From a virus: 44,945 nucleotides of DNA. The notes beneath the pieces were generated by a model. It saw only the letters and a list, made by a program, of their open reading frames with translations. It was not told the DNA's origin and made no database searches. The position numbers were made by a program, and so were the translations under genes. The DNA lies in the IMG/VR virus record IMGVR_UViG_3300025133_000214, positions 1-44,945 of that record. One strand, given 5' to 3'. Shown here piece by piece: positions 14,834-24,680 of the stretch (its first letter is position 1; each line of letters opens with the position of its first letter).

Positions 14834-17800
14834 TCCTGTCGCGGTTGAAGTACATCTTCCCGCGCTCAGGATCGTAAACGTAGGCCCGAGTGCCCAGAGC
14901 CTCAAGCGCTCCGTCCCACGAGACCTTGCCGGCCTCTGCGACGTCCCCGGAATCCAACGCAGCAATGATCGCCTTCTCGCGACGCTCGTAGGTCCCGATG
15001 AATCGCCCAGCGGGCGAACGACCCAGCAGCCAGCGTCGCCACGCGACCGCCCTTGCCTGCTTCGGGTCTCCATCCACAGCTTCGCTCACGTCCAACGCGG
15101 CCCTAAGCCAGCGCGCGCCGACCTTCTCTCGACGGGAAGGATGGACGAGTGCGGCGGCGTTCTGGTACCTGGAGTAGCCTTCTTCGTTCAGGACTTCTCG
15201 GACCGTACCGGTCGGAGATCCGCTGAAGAGGTCTCGTCCGCTGAAGCCCTCGATGAGGGTTCCCGCGAGGAAGTCGATCTGCGCGAGGAAGCGGAGGTCG
15301 TCTCGGGGGTTGGCGTCGGGCGCAAAGACCTTCCAGGCGAGTTCATCCTGCCCTGTCATCTTCGCGACGCGGTGGCCCATCATCTTCGCGACTTCGGTCA
15401 GGCCGATGACCTGACGAGCGGCTTCGTCAGCATTGATACCGTTGATCAGGTACTTCTTGTAGAGGTCGTCACCCTCTTCAGACCAGATGCCAACGCGCTC
15501 CGCCATCCAGTCAGACTGGTAGTCAGGCGTCGGAGGGGTCGCGCCCATCGAGTCTTGGATCGCCTTCGTTGCCTTCAGGGGGTTCGTCATGGCGGTCGGG
15601 TTCGTCATGACGTCGCGGAAGAATCGCTCCATCGAAAACTGGACCCAGGAGTAGAAGGGCACGAGCGTCCGCATGTACTTCTTCTCGAACTTCGACAGGC
15701 GAGACCAGTCGTTCAGGTGCTTGCGTACTTCTTCCGCGGCTTCGTCGAACGACTTCCCGCGCTTCACTGCATCCGTAAAGATGGCAAGGCGGAACGGAAC
15801 GTCAACGACGTGCTCAGACTTGCGAGCAAGCCAGCGCGCTCCGCCGACCGAGTTCTTCACGAAGCCGGCTGCGGCCCTAGTCGCGGCCCCGGCGGTCTCC
15901 TTGACGACTCCGCCGATCGCGCCCTCTTCTTTCATCGCCTGTGCGTAGCGGACCTTCTGGGCTCCGGCGAAGCTGTCTGCGACCGTGCGCAGCATCCCGA
16001 TGTTCGGAATCATCCGTCCCCGGAAGAGATCCCCGAAGACTCCGTTGACGGCATCGATCTCGTTCGCGACGAATCCCTGCGTCACTCCGCGCATGAACGC
16101 TTGACGGTAGATTTCTTCAGCAGCGTACGCGTTCCCGTTCACTGACGGGATCATGTGGCCCCTGAGCGGCGCCTCCAGGTCGGCCGCCTTCATGCCCTTC
16201 GGGAGATTTGCGGTCTTCCCGAGCGAGCGCGCTACGTCAGTCTCCTTGCCGAAGGTCCCTCGGTACACACCGAGGCCGACTACAGCCGCGGCGTCGATCC
16301 AGTTCTTCGGGTTCAGCATACGCAGGCCAACGTGACCGCTCACGAGGAATGCGTTTGTGATGAAGTTTCTACCGTGGTGCTCAAAGAAGGGGAGTGTGTA
16401 GGGGATCTTCCAGAGCAGCTGGAACTGCTGGTAACCCCCCAGGAATCGGTCGATCTTGTCCGACGGGTTCCAGGTGTGCCCGAATGCTTCGTCGATGGCG
16501 TCGAGCCAGACCTCGGGCACGTAGTACGAGCCTGACAAGGTCTTGTCCCCCCGCATCGCGAGCTTCTGCTCAGCCTCGCGCAGTCCACGGAGCGTCTCGA
16601 CCGCCTCGTCGTGCGCCTTCGCGCCCTCCTGAACCTTACGCGCCCTAGTCCACCTGTTGATGTACCGCTCTGCGTCCTTCAGTTCAGTGGCGAGGGTCGC
16701 CTGACGAGTCTTGAGATCGTCAACCTTCTTCGAGAGGGCCGCGGCCACCTTCTTTGGTCCGGCCTCTTCCTTCCAGAGCGTGCGCTTCGCCTCGCGGAGC
16801 AGCTTCGTCTTCTCGTCTATCTTCGACGAGAGGGTCGCGGCCTGAACTCTTGCACCACGAAGATTGTCGCCACGATGGACGCCGCGAGCAATACGCTCGC
16901 GCACGAGAGCCAGCTTCGCACCGAGAGCTTTGATTTCTGCATTGACCCTCCTGACGGTCTCTCGCTGCGCGCGCGTCGCCGTTCGGGTTGCCGCGTTGTG
17001 ATCTCCCAACGCCTTCTGTGCAGCGTCGATGCGACCCTTGATTCCAGACGCCTCAGCGACCGCCTTCTTGATCTCGGCAGGCACGGACGCCCGAAGGGAC
17101 TTCGCGACCCTGCGGGTCCGCTTCGCCCTCTTCTTCGCTTTGCGTTCCGCCTTCTGGAGACCTTCGTCAATGACGTCGCGGATCAGGCGCTGGGATTGAC
17201 CTGCTCTGGAGGCAACGGCCTCCCGGCCTATGTCTGCAAACTCTTTGGCGCGTTCAGGGCTGCCCGCGTCGGTCCGCTTGCGGATATCTCCATGAAGGGT
17301 GCCGGTCTCAGTCTTACGGCGAGACGCGATCGCTCGCCCGATCTCTTCAAGCTGCTTCGGAGTGTGCTCTACCGCCTCTCGCTCAAGCGAGTGGCCCACG
17401 CGCTTCGTTCGGATGCTGCCAACGCCTCCGCTGATCTCTGTCAGAGCGAGGCGGTGGACGTTGTTCATCCTGCCGATCTTCTCGAACTGCTTGATCGCCT
17501 CGTCGCTCTTGCGCACCGTCAGATTCAGGTAGTCCCGCAGGGCCTCGAACTCACCAGAGCTCAGACGGCTCACAGGCTTACCGAACGCGGACTTCGAGAT
17601 CTTGTCCAAAGCCTTGAGGTTCGCGTTCCTCGTGGCCTTTGAGATCTCTTCGGCCGACACCGGCATCTCCGCCGCAGCCTTGATCGCTGCCGGACGACCC
17701 CGCTTTCTTGGCGGGAACTTCTTCTTCGCTTCATCGATCCGCTTCTGCCGGATCTTGGCGACAGCCCCTTCCGACGTCGCGAACCAGTTCGCGTTCTTGA

Positions 17801-19952
17801 CAGTGGCGGCGTCGGTGAACGAGTCGGCCAGTCGTACGACCTCTTCCTGGCTCACCCTCTGAGGAACGCCGGTATCGATGTAACTCCTGGTCAGTGCCCC
17901 GAGCTTCTCCCCAATCTCTCCGATTGCTGCGTGGGCGTGCTTGAACCCTTCCCCGAGAGCGTCAATGCCGTGCTTCTCGATCATCGCGGCTTGCGCCTTG
18001 ACCTTGCCCTGAAGGCGAAGGGATGCAGACCAGCGGCGCGCTAGGATCGACGCAATGTCGGTGTCAACGGCGCCGGCTCCGAAGGCTCGCTCTGCGTCGT
18101 CGAACGTCGCAATGACTCGATGCATCGCGAAGCTGTTGCGGTTCGCGATCTTCGTTCGGTCCAGTTCAGCGACGAGGCGTCGCGTTCTGTTGCTGTTCCT
18201 GAAGAACTTTGTGACCGCGCCAGCGATCCTCGACCCGTAATAGTGGGTGACATAGTGCTCCCAGGAGTCTCCGAGCATCCCGAGTTCGCGCTCCTGCTGC
18301 GCGATCATTGAGAACTGTTCCTCGACCCACTTCGACGGCCCGTAAAGGGGTGAGGTTTCGTCGATCAGCTTCATGTCGGGGTTGTCGAGGTGCCGCGCGA
18401 TGATCTCGCGGTCAGCCTTCTGGAGCTTGCGTGGTACGACGTTTCCGTCCACGACGTCGTTCACGACCTTCGCGTCGAAGAAGTCGACTAGCTCAGCCTT
18501 CTTCGACGCGACCGCGCCGCCGACCCCGTCCTTGATCTGCTGAAAGAGGGCGGCGTCTTCTGCTGGCATCCGCTCAATACCGGCACGGAACGACTTGTCG
18601 AGAGCGCGGATTGCGCTGGTCGGCATCACGGCCGAGAGCACGGTCTTCCCGAGTGCCGGCACTTCGGTGAGCAGCCCTGCTCCGATGGCATTTCCGACCA
18701 TCCCGAGGTCGCCTGTCACGGCACCGAAGCCTGCCTGAGCGACGGCAGATGCGCGCCCCAGGTCCTTCAGTCCGCGCTCTTTGTGCATGAAGCTGGCGGT
18801 CTCCTGGAACAGCGACTCGACGTTACCTTTCTTTCCGGCAGACCTGTAGCCTCCGATCGCCTTGCCGGCCCACTCCTGAAACAGCGATCCGGGGCCCCGT
18901 CGGATGTTCGCGCGGAACTCAGTCGGAACGTCAAGGCCCCTCGTGAGCGCAGCCTTGTCCTCCCACCCGGACACGCGCAGCGCGAGGCGGTCGTAGTTCT
19001 GGACCATGTACTCGGCGACAGCGCTCTTGTACCACGGCTGCGAACTGAGTCTGCCGAGGTCGCTGGGGGTCAGGGCCTCGATCCCTGCCCGACCAGAAAC
19101 GGAGGGGTCGGTCGAGTCCATCTTCGCGACGAGCTTCTGGAGGCGCTCGGGCATCAGCTCAACGAGTTCCTTCGACGCCGCCTGATAGACCGTCTCGCCC
19201 CATCGGCTGAGCGTGAGGTTCGTTGGAATCTGCGCTGCGCCAGTAGACTCCTGAAGGATCGCGGCGGCGGACTTTGCCTTGCTGGACTTCGAGAGCCCCG
19301 TCTTTGCTGCGCTCTTGAGCGCAATCTTCGACCCAGAAGCAACTCCGAAAGAGAGGTAGGTAGAGGGATCGAGCGCAATATCCATGGCGAGGGCTCCTGC
19401 CCCAGCCTTGAGCCCTCGCATCTCGCTCCCGCCCATCATCCAGATGTCGCGGTATGAGGTCCTCGGACCGTCGGACATCTCGCCCGTCCACGCCCTCTTG
19501 AACTCATCGGTCGAGAATGCGAACCCCCAGGTCCCCTTCTCTTTGAGGCCTTGCGTGACCGCTGCTGAGGCAGACAGGAACATCCTGTAGCCGGAGACGG
19601 TCTCAATGACTCCGAAGACGTCGTCGAGCGCTCCGAGCACACCGCCGGTGTGCGACTTGTAGCCGAGCAGCTTTTCAACCAGCGACCGCTTCTCCTTCTT
19701 GTCGGAGACCGAGATCAGCCAGTCGAATTCAGACTCATTGATGAACCCCTGGCGCTGCGCCTCGCGCGCGTGCGCGATCCCTCTGTTTGGATTGTCGCGA
19801 TTCGACGATCCTCCAGGATCGTTCGCGCCGTACCGCCCGATGCCGGAATTGTTCCAGGCGTACGGAGCGTTCGACGCCTTCTCGGTCGTGATGTCCGAGA
19901 ACGGGTCGTCGCCGAGCGCGGCGTCGAATGTCTTGTTGAATCCGTCACTCAC
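14742..19952 (-). CDS. 1736-aa virion protein, probable internal/ejection protein
   Basis: The largest gene and the last of the leftward virion operon. The N-terminal third has hydrophobic amphipathic stretches (AGAGALAMDIALDP, GKTVLSAVMPTSA); residues about 800-1150 are Lys/Arg/Glu/Ala-rich and likely coiled coil; the C-terminal part has YMRTLVPFYSWVQFSMERFF, an aromatic motif seen in large podovirus structural proteins. No lytic transglycosylase motif was found. Size and position after two other helical proteins match the ejection-protein set of short-tailed phages, which is inference. ATG overlaps the upstream gene by 8 nt. Confidence 0.55.
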   Translation of the reverse strand: MSDGFNKTFDAALGDDPFSDITTEKASNAPYAWNNSGIGRYGANDPGGSSNRDNPNRGIAHAREAQRQGFINESEFDWLISVSDKKEKRSLVEKLLGYKSHTGGVLGALDDVFGVIETVSGYRMFLSASAAVTQGLKEKGTWGFAFSTDEFKRAWTGEMSDGPRTSYRDIWMMGGSEMRGLKAGAGALAMDIALDPSTYLSFGVASGSKIALKSAAKTGLSKSSKAKSAAAILQESTGAAQIPTNLTLSRWGETVYQAASKELVELMPERLQKLVAKMDSTDPSVSGRAGIEALTPSDLGRLSSQPWYKSAVAEYMVQNYDRLALRVSGWEDKAALTRGLDVPTEFRANIRRGPGSLFQEWAGKAIGGYRSAGKKGNVESLFQETASFMHKERGLKDLGRASAVAQAGFGAVTGDLGMVGNAIGAGLLTEVPALGKTVLSAVMPTSAIRALDKSFRAGIERMPAEDAALFQQIKDGVGGAVASKKAELVDFFDAKVVNDVVDGNVVPRKLQKADREIIARHLDNPDMKLIDETSPLYGPSKWVEEQFSMIAQQERELGMLGDSWEHYVTHYYGSRIAGAVTKFFRNSNRTRRLVAELDRTKIANRNSFAMHRVIATFDDAERAFGAGAVDTDIASILARRWSASLRLQGKVKAQAAMIEKHGIDALGEGFKHAHAAIGEIGEKLGALTRSYIDTGVPQRVSQEEVVRLADSFTDAATVKNANWFATSEGAVAKIRQKRIDEAKKKFPPRKRGRPAAIKAAAEMPVSAEEISKATRNANLKALDKISKSAFGKPVSRLSSGEFEALRDYLNLTVRKSDEAIKQFEKIGRMNNVHRLALTEISGGVGSIRTKRVGHSLEREAVEHTPKQLEEIGRAIASRRKTETGTLHGDIRKRTDAGSPERAKEFADIGREAVASRAGQSQRLIRDVIDEGLQKAERKAKKRAKRTRRVAKSLRASVPAEIKKAVAEASGIKGRIDAAQKALGDHNAATRTATRAQRETVRRVNAEIKALGAKLALVRERIARGVHRGDNLRGARVQAATLSSKIDEKTKLLREAKRTLWKEEAGPKKVAAALSKKVDDLKTRQATLATELKDAERYINRWTRARKVQEGAKAHDEAVETLRGLREAEQKLAMRGDKTLSGSYYVPEVWLDAIDEAFGHTWNPSDKIDRFLGGYQQFQLLWKIPYTLPFFEHHGRNFITNAFLVSGHVGLRMLNPKNWIDAAAVVGLGVYRGTFGKETDVARSLGKTANLPKGMKAADLEAPLRGHMIPSVNGNAYAAEEIYRQAFMRGVTQGFVANEIDAVNGVFGDLFRGRMIPNIGMLRTVADSFAGAQKVRYAQAMKEEGAIGGVVKETAGAATRAAAGFVKNSVGGARWLARKSEHVVDVPFRLAIFTDAVKRGKSFDEAAEEVRKHLNDWSRLSKFEKKYMRTLVPFYSWVQFSMERFFRDVMTNPTAMTNPLKATKAIQDSMGATPPTPDYQSDWMAERVGIWSEEGDDLYKKYLINGINADEAARQVIGLTEVAKMMGHRVAKMTGQDELAWKVFAPDANPRDDLRFLAQIDFLAGTLIEGFSGRDLFSGSPTGTVREVLNEEGYSRYQNAAALVHPSRREKVGARWLRAALDVSEAVDGDPKQARAVAWRRWLLGRSPAGRFIGTYERREKAIIAALDSGDVAEAGKVSWDGALEALGTRAYVYDPERGKMYFNRDRINAAQNLLLNAGYYKKYGRVYVPKGQKPRK

Positions 19953-21696
19953 CCGAAAGGACCCTGCGAGCTTCGGCCGTCAGGCCAACTCTCTTGAAGA
20001 CGGCGGCGAGTGCGTTCCTGTCCTGAGAGCGCTCCTCCTCGTCCTTCGTCAGGCTAAACTTGTTCAGCTCTTCGATCCACTGGTCCGCCTCCTTGACGAT
20101 CTGGGAGACGGGGTACTCAGTGGCAGGAAGGAACGAGACCCCTGTAATGTTCACGAAGCGCTTCTCGTCCTTCGGGGCTTCGGGCTCAGCTTCGGGCTCA
20201 GCTTCGGGCTCAGCCTCCTCTTCGACCGGAACCCCAGCGATGCGGTCAGCGATGTCGCGGCTGATGTCGTCGTAGAGACCCTGCCACGCCTTGCCGACCG
20301 CCTCGGTCCCGCCGAACTCCTTGTTCTCGATTTCGCGGAGCACGTTCTGCGCCTCGTTCAATCCTTCGTAAAGGGTTGAAGGGTCTTCGTACTTGCGCGA
20401 GCGCTTCCAGAGGGACCGTGCGCTTGAGAGTTGGTTGAAGTACCCGGACATCACGATCGTGTCGTTCGTGGTCCTGTCTGCATCTTCGGCGTACGGGTCG
20501 TCGTCAGCGATGTTTCCGCCGGCGCGCGACAGGCGCTCTGACGCAATGATGAGCGCGTCAGGAGGAAGTTGGCTGAGCCTCATGTACTCGCCAGCGTTCT
20601 GATAGAAGTACAGGTCCATCTCTGCCGCGACCCGCTCACGCTGAGCGCCGGAGAGTCCGAGGCCTTCGGCAGTTCGGGTGAACGCAGCCTGTCGCTCCAT
20701 TCGCGACAGGCCCTTGCCGTTCGCCCCGCCGATCTCGGTCACGAGCGCCTTGTACGTGTCCGCGTTGTCGCCGGTGAACTCCAGTCCGTCGTCACCACCA
20801 GCATACACCAGACCGGAAGATGTCCGACCTCCGAGTACGGACATCTCCAGATCCGTTGCGTCCTGGTCCATGGCCGCTTGGCGACCCTCATCGCGCTTGA
20901 GCTGGAATGCGCTGCGAGCAGCCTCTTCTCGATCCGTCCTTCCGGTCACGACGCTGTTCATATGCGTGATGAATGCGCCCTCTGTGACGACCTCAGAGAG
21001 ATCGACGCCAGGGAATGTCGGCCCCATGTCGCGCAGGAAATCTTCGCGGGCCTGCTGGGCGACCTGCTTCATAGTCAAACCGCTATCTGAGCCCTTTTCG
21101 TGCTCCTCCCTCCAGCGGTTCGGATTGAAGTTCCCCTTGCCGTCGTCGAAGAAGTTCTGACGCGCCCAGAGCTTCACAGAGCCCCAGATCTTGTCGTCGA
21201 TCTCTCGCTCTTCCTGGCGCGCAGAAGCGCGCGCGGCGATGTAGTAGTGGCCTGTGCGCTGACGAGCGATGGCGAGACGGTTCTGGCGGTCCTTCTCGGA
21301 CTCGTCCGCCTTCCGACCAGCCATGCGGTCTTCGTGCGCCATCTTGTCGTCGAGGATCCGGATCTGCGCGGCCTCGGCCTGATCCTGCAGGTCGATGTCG
21401 TGGTCCATCTTGATTCGCTGAAGACGCTCGCGAGCCTTCTGTCCGCGAAGCTCGCGAGCGTCGATGCTTTCGAGTTCCATCGCGCGAATCTGCATCATCT
21501 GCTTCTGGCGCCGGTCCTGAGCGATCAGCTGCTCCATCCCGAGCGCGATCTGCTGGACGTGCATCATCCGTTCGTGCGTCTGCTTCTGTCGAAGCAATCG
21601 CTCCTTGTTGATGTCCCCCATCGCCTCGGCGAAGCCCTCGGCGCGACCTGCGCTGTCGCCGAGATGGCCGAGCATGGCTTGAGCCTTGAGTGGCAT
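19945..21696 (-). CDS. coiled-coil virion protein, probable internal/ejection protein, 583 aa
   Basis: The first about 190 residues are almost purely charged helix (Gln/Arg/Met/Glu-rich heptads), as in a long coiled coil. The remainder is mixed helical. Near the C-terminus an EAEPEAEPEAEPEA tract is encoded by three tandem 12-bp units. It shares a TAATG overlap with the upstream gene. In short-tailed phages three successive helical genes of increasing size near the end of the virion operon usually encode ejection proteins. Confidence 0.55.
   Translation of the reverse strand: MPLKAQAMLGHLGDSAGRAEGFAEAMGDINKERLLRQKQTHERMMHVQQIALGMEQLIAQDRRQKQMMQIRAMELESIDARELRGQKARERLQRIKMDHDIDLQDQAEAAQIRILDDKMAHEDRMAGRKADESEKDRQNRLAIARQRTGHYYIAARASARQEEREIDDKIWGSVKLWARQNFFDDGKGNFNPNRWREEHEKGSDSGLTMKQVAQQAREDFLRDMGPTFPGVDLSEVVTEGAFITHMNSVVTGRTDREEAARSAFQLKRDEGRQAAMDQDATDLEMSVLGGRTSSGLVYAGGDDGLEFTGDNADTYKALVTEIGGANGKGLSRMERQAAFTRTAEGLGLSGAQRERVAAEMDLYFYQNAGEYMRLSQLPPDALIIASERLSRAGGNIADDDPYAEDADRTTNDTIVMSGYFNQLSSARSLWKRSRKYEDPSTLYEGLNEAQNVLREIENKEFGGTEAVGKAWQGLYDDISRDIADRIAGVPVEEEAEPEAEPEAEPEAPKDEKRFVNITGVSFLPATEYPVSQIVKEADQWIEELNKFSLTKDEEERSQDRNALAAVFKRVGLTAEARRVLSGE
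20177..20212. repeat. tandem 12-bp repeat, three copies
   Basis: The unit GCTTCGGGCTCA is repeated exactly three times and encodes the EAEP-type tract of the leftward protein. Replication slippage could change copy number without a frameshift. Confidence 0.85.
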
Positions 21697-22616
21697 TACA
21701 CGACCGCCGAATCTTCGGGAAGGGTTCCGTGGATGTCACCCGCTCCCGCCGTGCTCGCGTCATTGACCTGAGGGTCAGGCACGCCGCCTTCAGCGGTCTC
21801 GAACGGCTGCGACGTCTGCTGCTGGCTTTGGCCGCCACTCTGGATCAGCTGATCGAAGAGAGCGCCGAACGCCTGTCCGGCAGCGCCGATGCCTTGCTGG
21901 ACCGCTGACGACTCAGCCTGCTTCATAGTCGAGACACGCTCGATCTCCAGAAGCGACTGACGCTCCGCGCTCAACTGAATGCCGTACTTCGCCTCGATGG
22001 CGCTCAGGCGAGCGAGCGCATCACTCCGCGCCTCTCGGGAGGCTTCTCCGATCGCTCTCGTCAGCTGAGGGCCAACGGTCTGTCGGTACTGCTGCTCTGC
22101 GAAAAGCTGTGCTGCGATCTTCTGAGAGCCTGTGAGGTTCTGGCCAGCGGACTGGATCGCGAAGAGGCGAGCGTTCTCCCGCGCTGCGAGTTCGATCGGC
22201 GTCGCCCACTGTGCGAGCTTGTTTTCGATGTCTGCCCGAAACCGCATCACCCCTTCCAGGTCCGACTCGATATCTGACCGCCTCTCGCGAGCTTCGTCGA
22301 TCGCGTCATTGATCGCGGAGTCGTACGCGATCCCGTCGATCAGTCCGTAGATCGCTCCGAGCGCGAGTCCGACGATCCCGTAAAGGGAGCCGCCAGCTTG
22401 CCCGCTTCCTTGGCCGAGGTCGCTGAAGAAGATGCTGGACTTGATCGTGTCTCGGGTGTGCTGCTCGTTCTCGGGGTCGAGCGCATCGGGGTTCGCCTCG
22501 AAGTACGCATCGTAGTCGTACCGCTCCGACGCGAGGTATCCCGACCCGCCAGCACCGCCGATCGAATCGCTCGCTGCGCCGCCGGGGCTTCGTCTGGTGA
22601 ACTCGTCGTCAGGCAC
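21696..22616 (-). CDS. membrane-active virion protein, probable smallest ejection protein, 306 aa
   Basis: A Gly-rich N-terminus is followed by a hydrophobic segment (GSLYGIVGLALGAIYGLIDGIAY, about residues 77-99) and then about 150 residues of Ala/Arg/Gln helix. This layout is like the membrane-inserting ejection protein of T7-like phages (gp14). It is read from its own internal promoter at 22662-22690 as well as from the operon. Confidence 0.5.
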   Translation of the reverse strand: MPDDEFTRRSPGGAASDSIGGAGGSGYLASERYDYDAYFEANPDALDPENEQHTRDTIKSSIFFSDLGQGSGQAGGSLYGIVGLALGAIYGLIDGIAYDSAINDAIDEARERRSDIESDLEGVMRFRADIENKLAQWATPIELAARENARLFAIQSAGQNLTGSQKIAAQLFAEQQYRQTVGPQLTRAIGEASREARSDALARLSAIEAKYGIQLSAERQSLLEIERVSTMKQAESSAVQQGIGAAGQAFGALFDQLIQSGGQSQQQTSQPFETAEGGVPDPQVNDASTAGAGDIHGTLPEDSAVV

Positions 22617-22619
22617 GAC

Positions 22620-22877
22620 CTACTCTCCGAGTGCTTCGCGCACGCGCTTGTCCGATGTCTTATGATACACACCGGGCTCGTACGTGTCAAGGGAGGCTGC
22701 AAGTGCCGAGGAAGACGGGGTTTTCACCTCTTCGCCTGTGGCATCCTCGATTGCCCGCCGGATCTCTTTGGCGGTCATTTTCGAGTCCAGTACACCTTCT
22801 TCATCGATGCGCTGCTCAAGCGGTCGGGCCTGAAGCATCCAATCAGGTGAACTGTCCGTCAGTGTGGTTGTTGGCAT
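22620..22877 (-). CDS. hypothetical protein, 85 aa
   Basis: Not recognised; mostly helical and acidic (starts MPTTTLTDSSPDWMLQ). It overlaps the end of the upstream gene by 35 nt, and a promoter for the next gene lies within its 3' half. Confidence 0.55.
   Translation of the reverse strand: MPTTTLTDSSPDWMLQARPLEQRIDEEGVLDSKMTAKEIRRAIEDATGEEVKTPSSSALAASLDTYEPGVYHKTSDKRVREALGE
22662..22690 (-). promoter_or_regulatory. internal leftward promoter
   Basis: On the minus strand: TTGACA (22690-22685), 17-bp spacer, TATCAT (22667-22662). The start is expected near 22655, giving a leader of about 39 nt before the ATG at 22616. It would boost the three ejection-type proteins. Confidence 0.65.
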
Positions 22878-24105
22878 TGCCGGTCCTCTTCAGCTGAGCA
22901 ACTGCCTGGATCCCGCTCGCCTCGAAGCGCGAGACCAGATTGAGGCCCCAGACGTTCTTCGAGACGTCGCCGGTCGGCGCGTCGTCAGGGGCGCAGTCCC
23001 GCCGCCAGTCGTAGCTCGCGCCGTTCCACTTTCCCCATCCCAGGTAGTGCTCCGAAGAGTACCTGAGCGAGATCGTGTAGTAGCCAGCGGCGGGAATGTG
23101 GATCTCAGACGCGACGCGAAGCATCCCGGTCGGCCACGTGCTCATCTTCCACTCGCGACCTGCGATCGCGGTGTCGAGCCCACGCGCCCCGAGTCCGACC
23201 TCAAGCTCGTTCTGGATCGGAGCCCAGTTCGCTTCGTAGGAGAGCCCGTTGGACCTCCATGCGAACTTGCGGGAATCCTTGTCGTGCGCCTGATCCACGA
23301 AGAGGCGGAAGATGGTCGGGGCGTCGTCGCTCGCGTCCATCCCTCCCCACGCCTTCGCGATCGGTCCGGTCGGCTGTGGGGCGTCCGTGGGGTCTGCCGG
23401 ACGGTGCGCGACCATGTTCCAGGTCCCGCGAGCCCACGCCTGAACGAAAAGCTGACAAGCTTCGGGTACGTAGATCTTCGCGGAAGCGTATGGTACGGTC
23501 TTCCAGGTGTCCCACAGCTCATTCGCAGGAAACCTGTTCCAGGGGAACGAGTTGTACGCGTTGATGGCGGGGCCGGCCCCGAAGTTCGGTCGCTCCAGTC
23601 CGTGCCTCCAGTTGTTCCAGGACCACGTGATGTTCTCGAATTCCCTGGCATGGCCCTTCGGCGTCGGGATGTTCCCGAGGCGCTCGAACACGTAGCTTGC
23701 CTGCCAGGGCTTCCCTGTGATGTTGTATCCGGTGCCGCATGGGTTGACCAGATCGGTCTCCAAAGGGTTTCCTGGAGCGGCGCTGTATGCCAACTGCTGT
23801 CCGCCGTTCATGAACGGCGAGCCGTAGTACAGGAAATCCAGCACCGAGTCGCGGTCGATCGGCCACTCGTGATTGTGGACGACGCTGCGCCTGCTCCACT
23901 CCATCGACGGACCGCTCTCGTAGGGGACCGGGGTGTAGAGCAGGAAGTTCTGGTCCTCGATCCTTGAGTTGTCCTTGATCGGAGTCGTCAGGTCGGAGCC
24001 TGGGACCCCTCCCCGAAGATAGGACTCAATCGCCTGAAGGTTCAGGTCGATGTCTGCGCGAGACATCGCGGTGCCGGTGACGACTGGATTCTGAACGATC
24101 GGCAT
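22843..24105 (-). CDS. tail or appendage protein, 420 aa
   Basis: Beta-rich, Trp/Tyr/Asn-rich protein with no cysteine-metal motifs. It starts MPIVQNPVVTGTAMSRADID and ends in a likely beta-sandwich (AGYYTISLRYSSEHYLGWG). Position between the beta-propeller-like tail gene and the ejection set suggests a tail spike, fibre or nozzle part. TAATG overlap with the upstream gene. Confidence 0.5.
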   Translation of the reverse strand: MPIVQNPVVTGTAMSRADIDLNLQAIESYLRGGVPGSDLTTPIKDNSRIEDQNFLLYTPVPYESGPSMEWSRRSVVHNHEWPIDRDSVLDFLYYGSPFMNGGQQLAYSAAPGNPLETDLVNPCGTGYNITGKPWQASYVFERLGNIPTPKGHAREFENITWSWNNWRHGLERPNFGAGPAINAYNSFPWNRFPANELWDTWKTVPYASAKIYVPEACQLFVQAWARGTWNMVAHRPADPTDAPQPTGPIAKAWGGMDASDDAPTIFRLFVDQAHDKDSRKFAWRSNGLSYEANWAPIQNELEVGLGARGLDTAIAGREWKMSTWPTGMLRVASEIHIPAAGYYTISLRYSSEHYLGWGKWNGASYDWRRDCAPDDAPTGDVSKNVWGLNLVSRFEASGIQAVAQLKRTGNANNHTDGQFT

Positions 24106-24680
24106 TATCCGTTATCCTCTGCCCAGACGACCAGCAATGCCTGACCGCGGACCTTCGGGGTCCAGAATCCGATCTTGTCGTGCGTCACGTCGAAGTTGTC
24201 TAGGGACAGGTTCTTGATCTGGACCCTGTTCCCTCCGCGGTACCGTGTCCACGCGGCGACGCCGCCGTGCGGGCCGAAGCTCGTGTCCCTGTGCCCGAAC
24301 TTGTACACCGGCTCCTGGTCGAAGCCAACGTGGTTGTAAGGCGTCCCGGTCAGGATCTTGAGTTCCGAGTCCTGAGTGAACACCCCGGCCGGAGTCGCGT
24401 TCCCGAAGGGCCAGAAGAAGCCTGTTGCGAACATTCTTGAGTTCGCTGCCCCTGACGACTGGAACGTGACTTCGCAGACCGGGTCGCCAGTCGCAACTTC
24501 GTGCGGCGCATGGTTCCAGTCAGAGAGGAAGTACGCTGGCGGGTGTGCGAGGTGACGCGCCTGGACGACCTGGTCTGCGACTTCATCCGGTCGCCACGCA
24601 GCAATCGCCGCGACGAGACCGTTGTAAGCAACCGAGTCCGCCGGGCTCCATCGCCAGAAGTCTGAGAGCCGGAACGCCAT
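24105..24680 (-). CDS. hypothetical tail-associated protein, 191 aa
   Basis: Not recognised. Beta-rich and aromatic (SDFWRWSPADSVAYNG at the start), similar in composition to the neighbouring 210- and 420-residue proteins. Starts in a TGATG overlap and is translated with the tail genes. Confidence 0.5.
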   Translation of the reverse strand: MAFRLSDFWRWSPADSVAYNGLVAAIAAWRPDEVADQVVQARHLAHPPAYFLSDWNHAPHEVATGDPVCEVTFQSSGAANSRMFATGFFWPFGNATPAGVFTQDSELKILTGTPYNHVGFDQEPVYKFGHRDTSFGPHGGVAAWTRYRGGNRVQIKNLSLDNFDVTHDKIGFWTPKVRGQALLVVWAEDNG

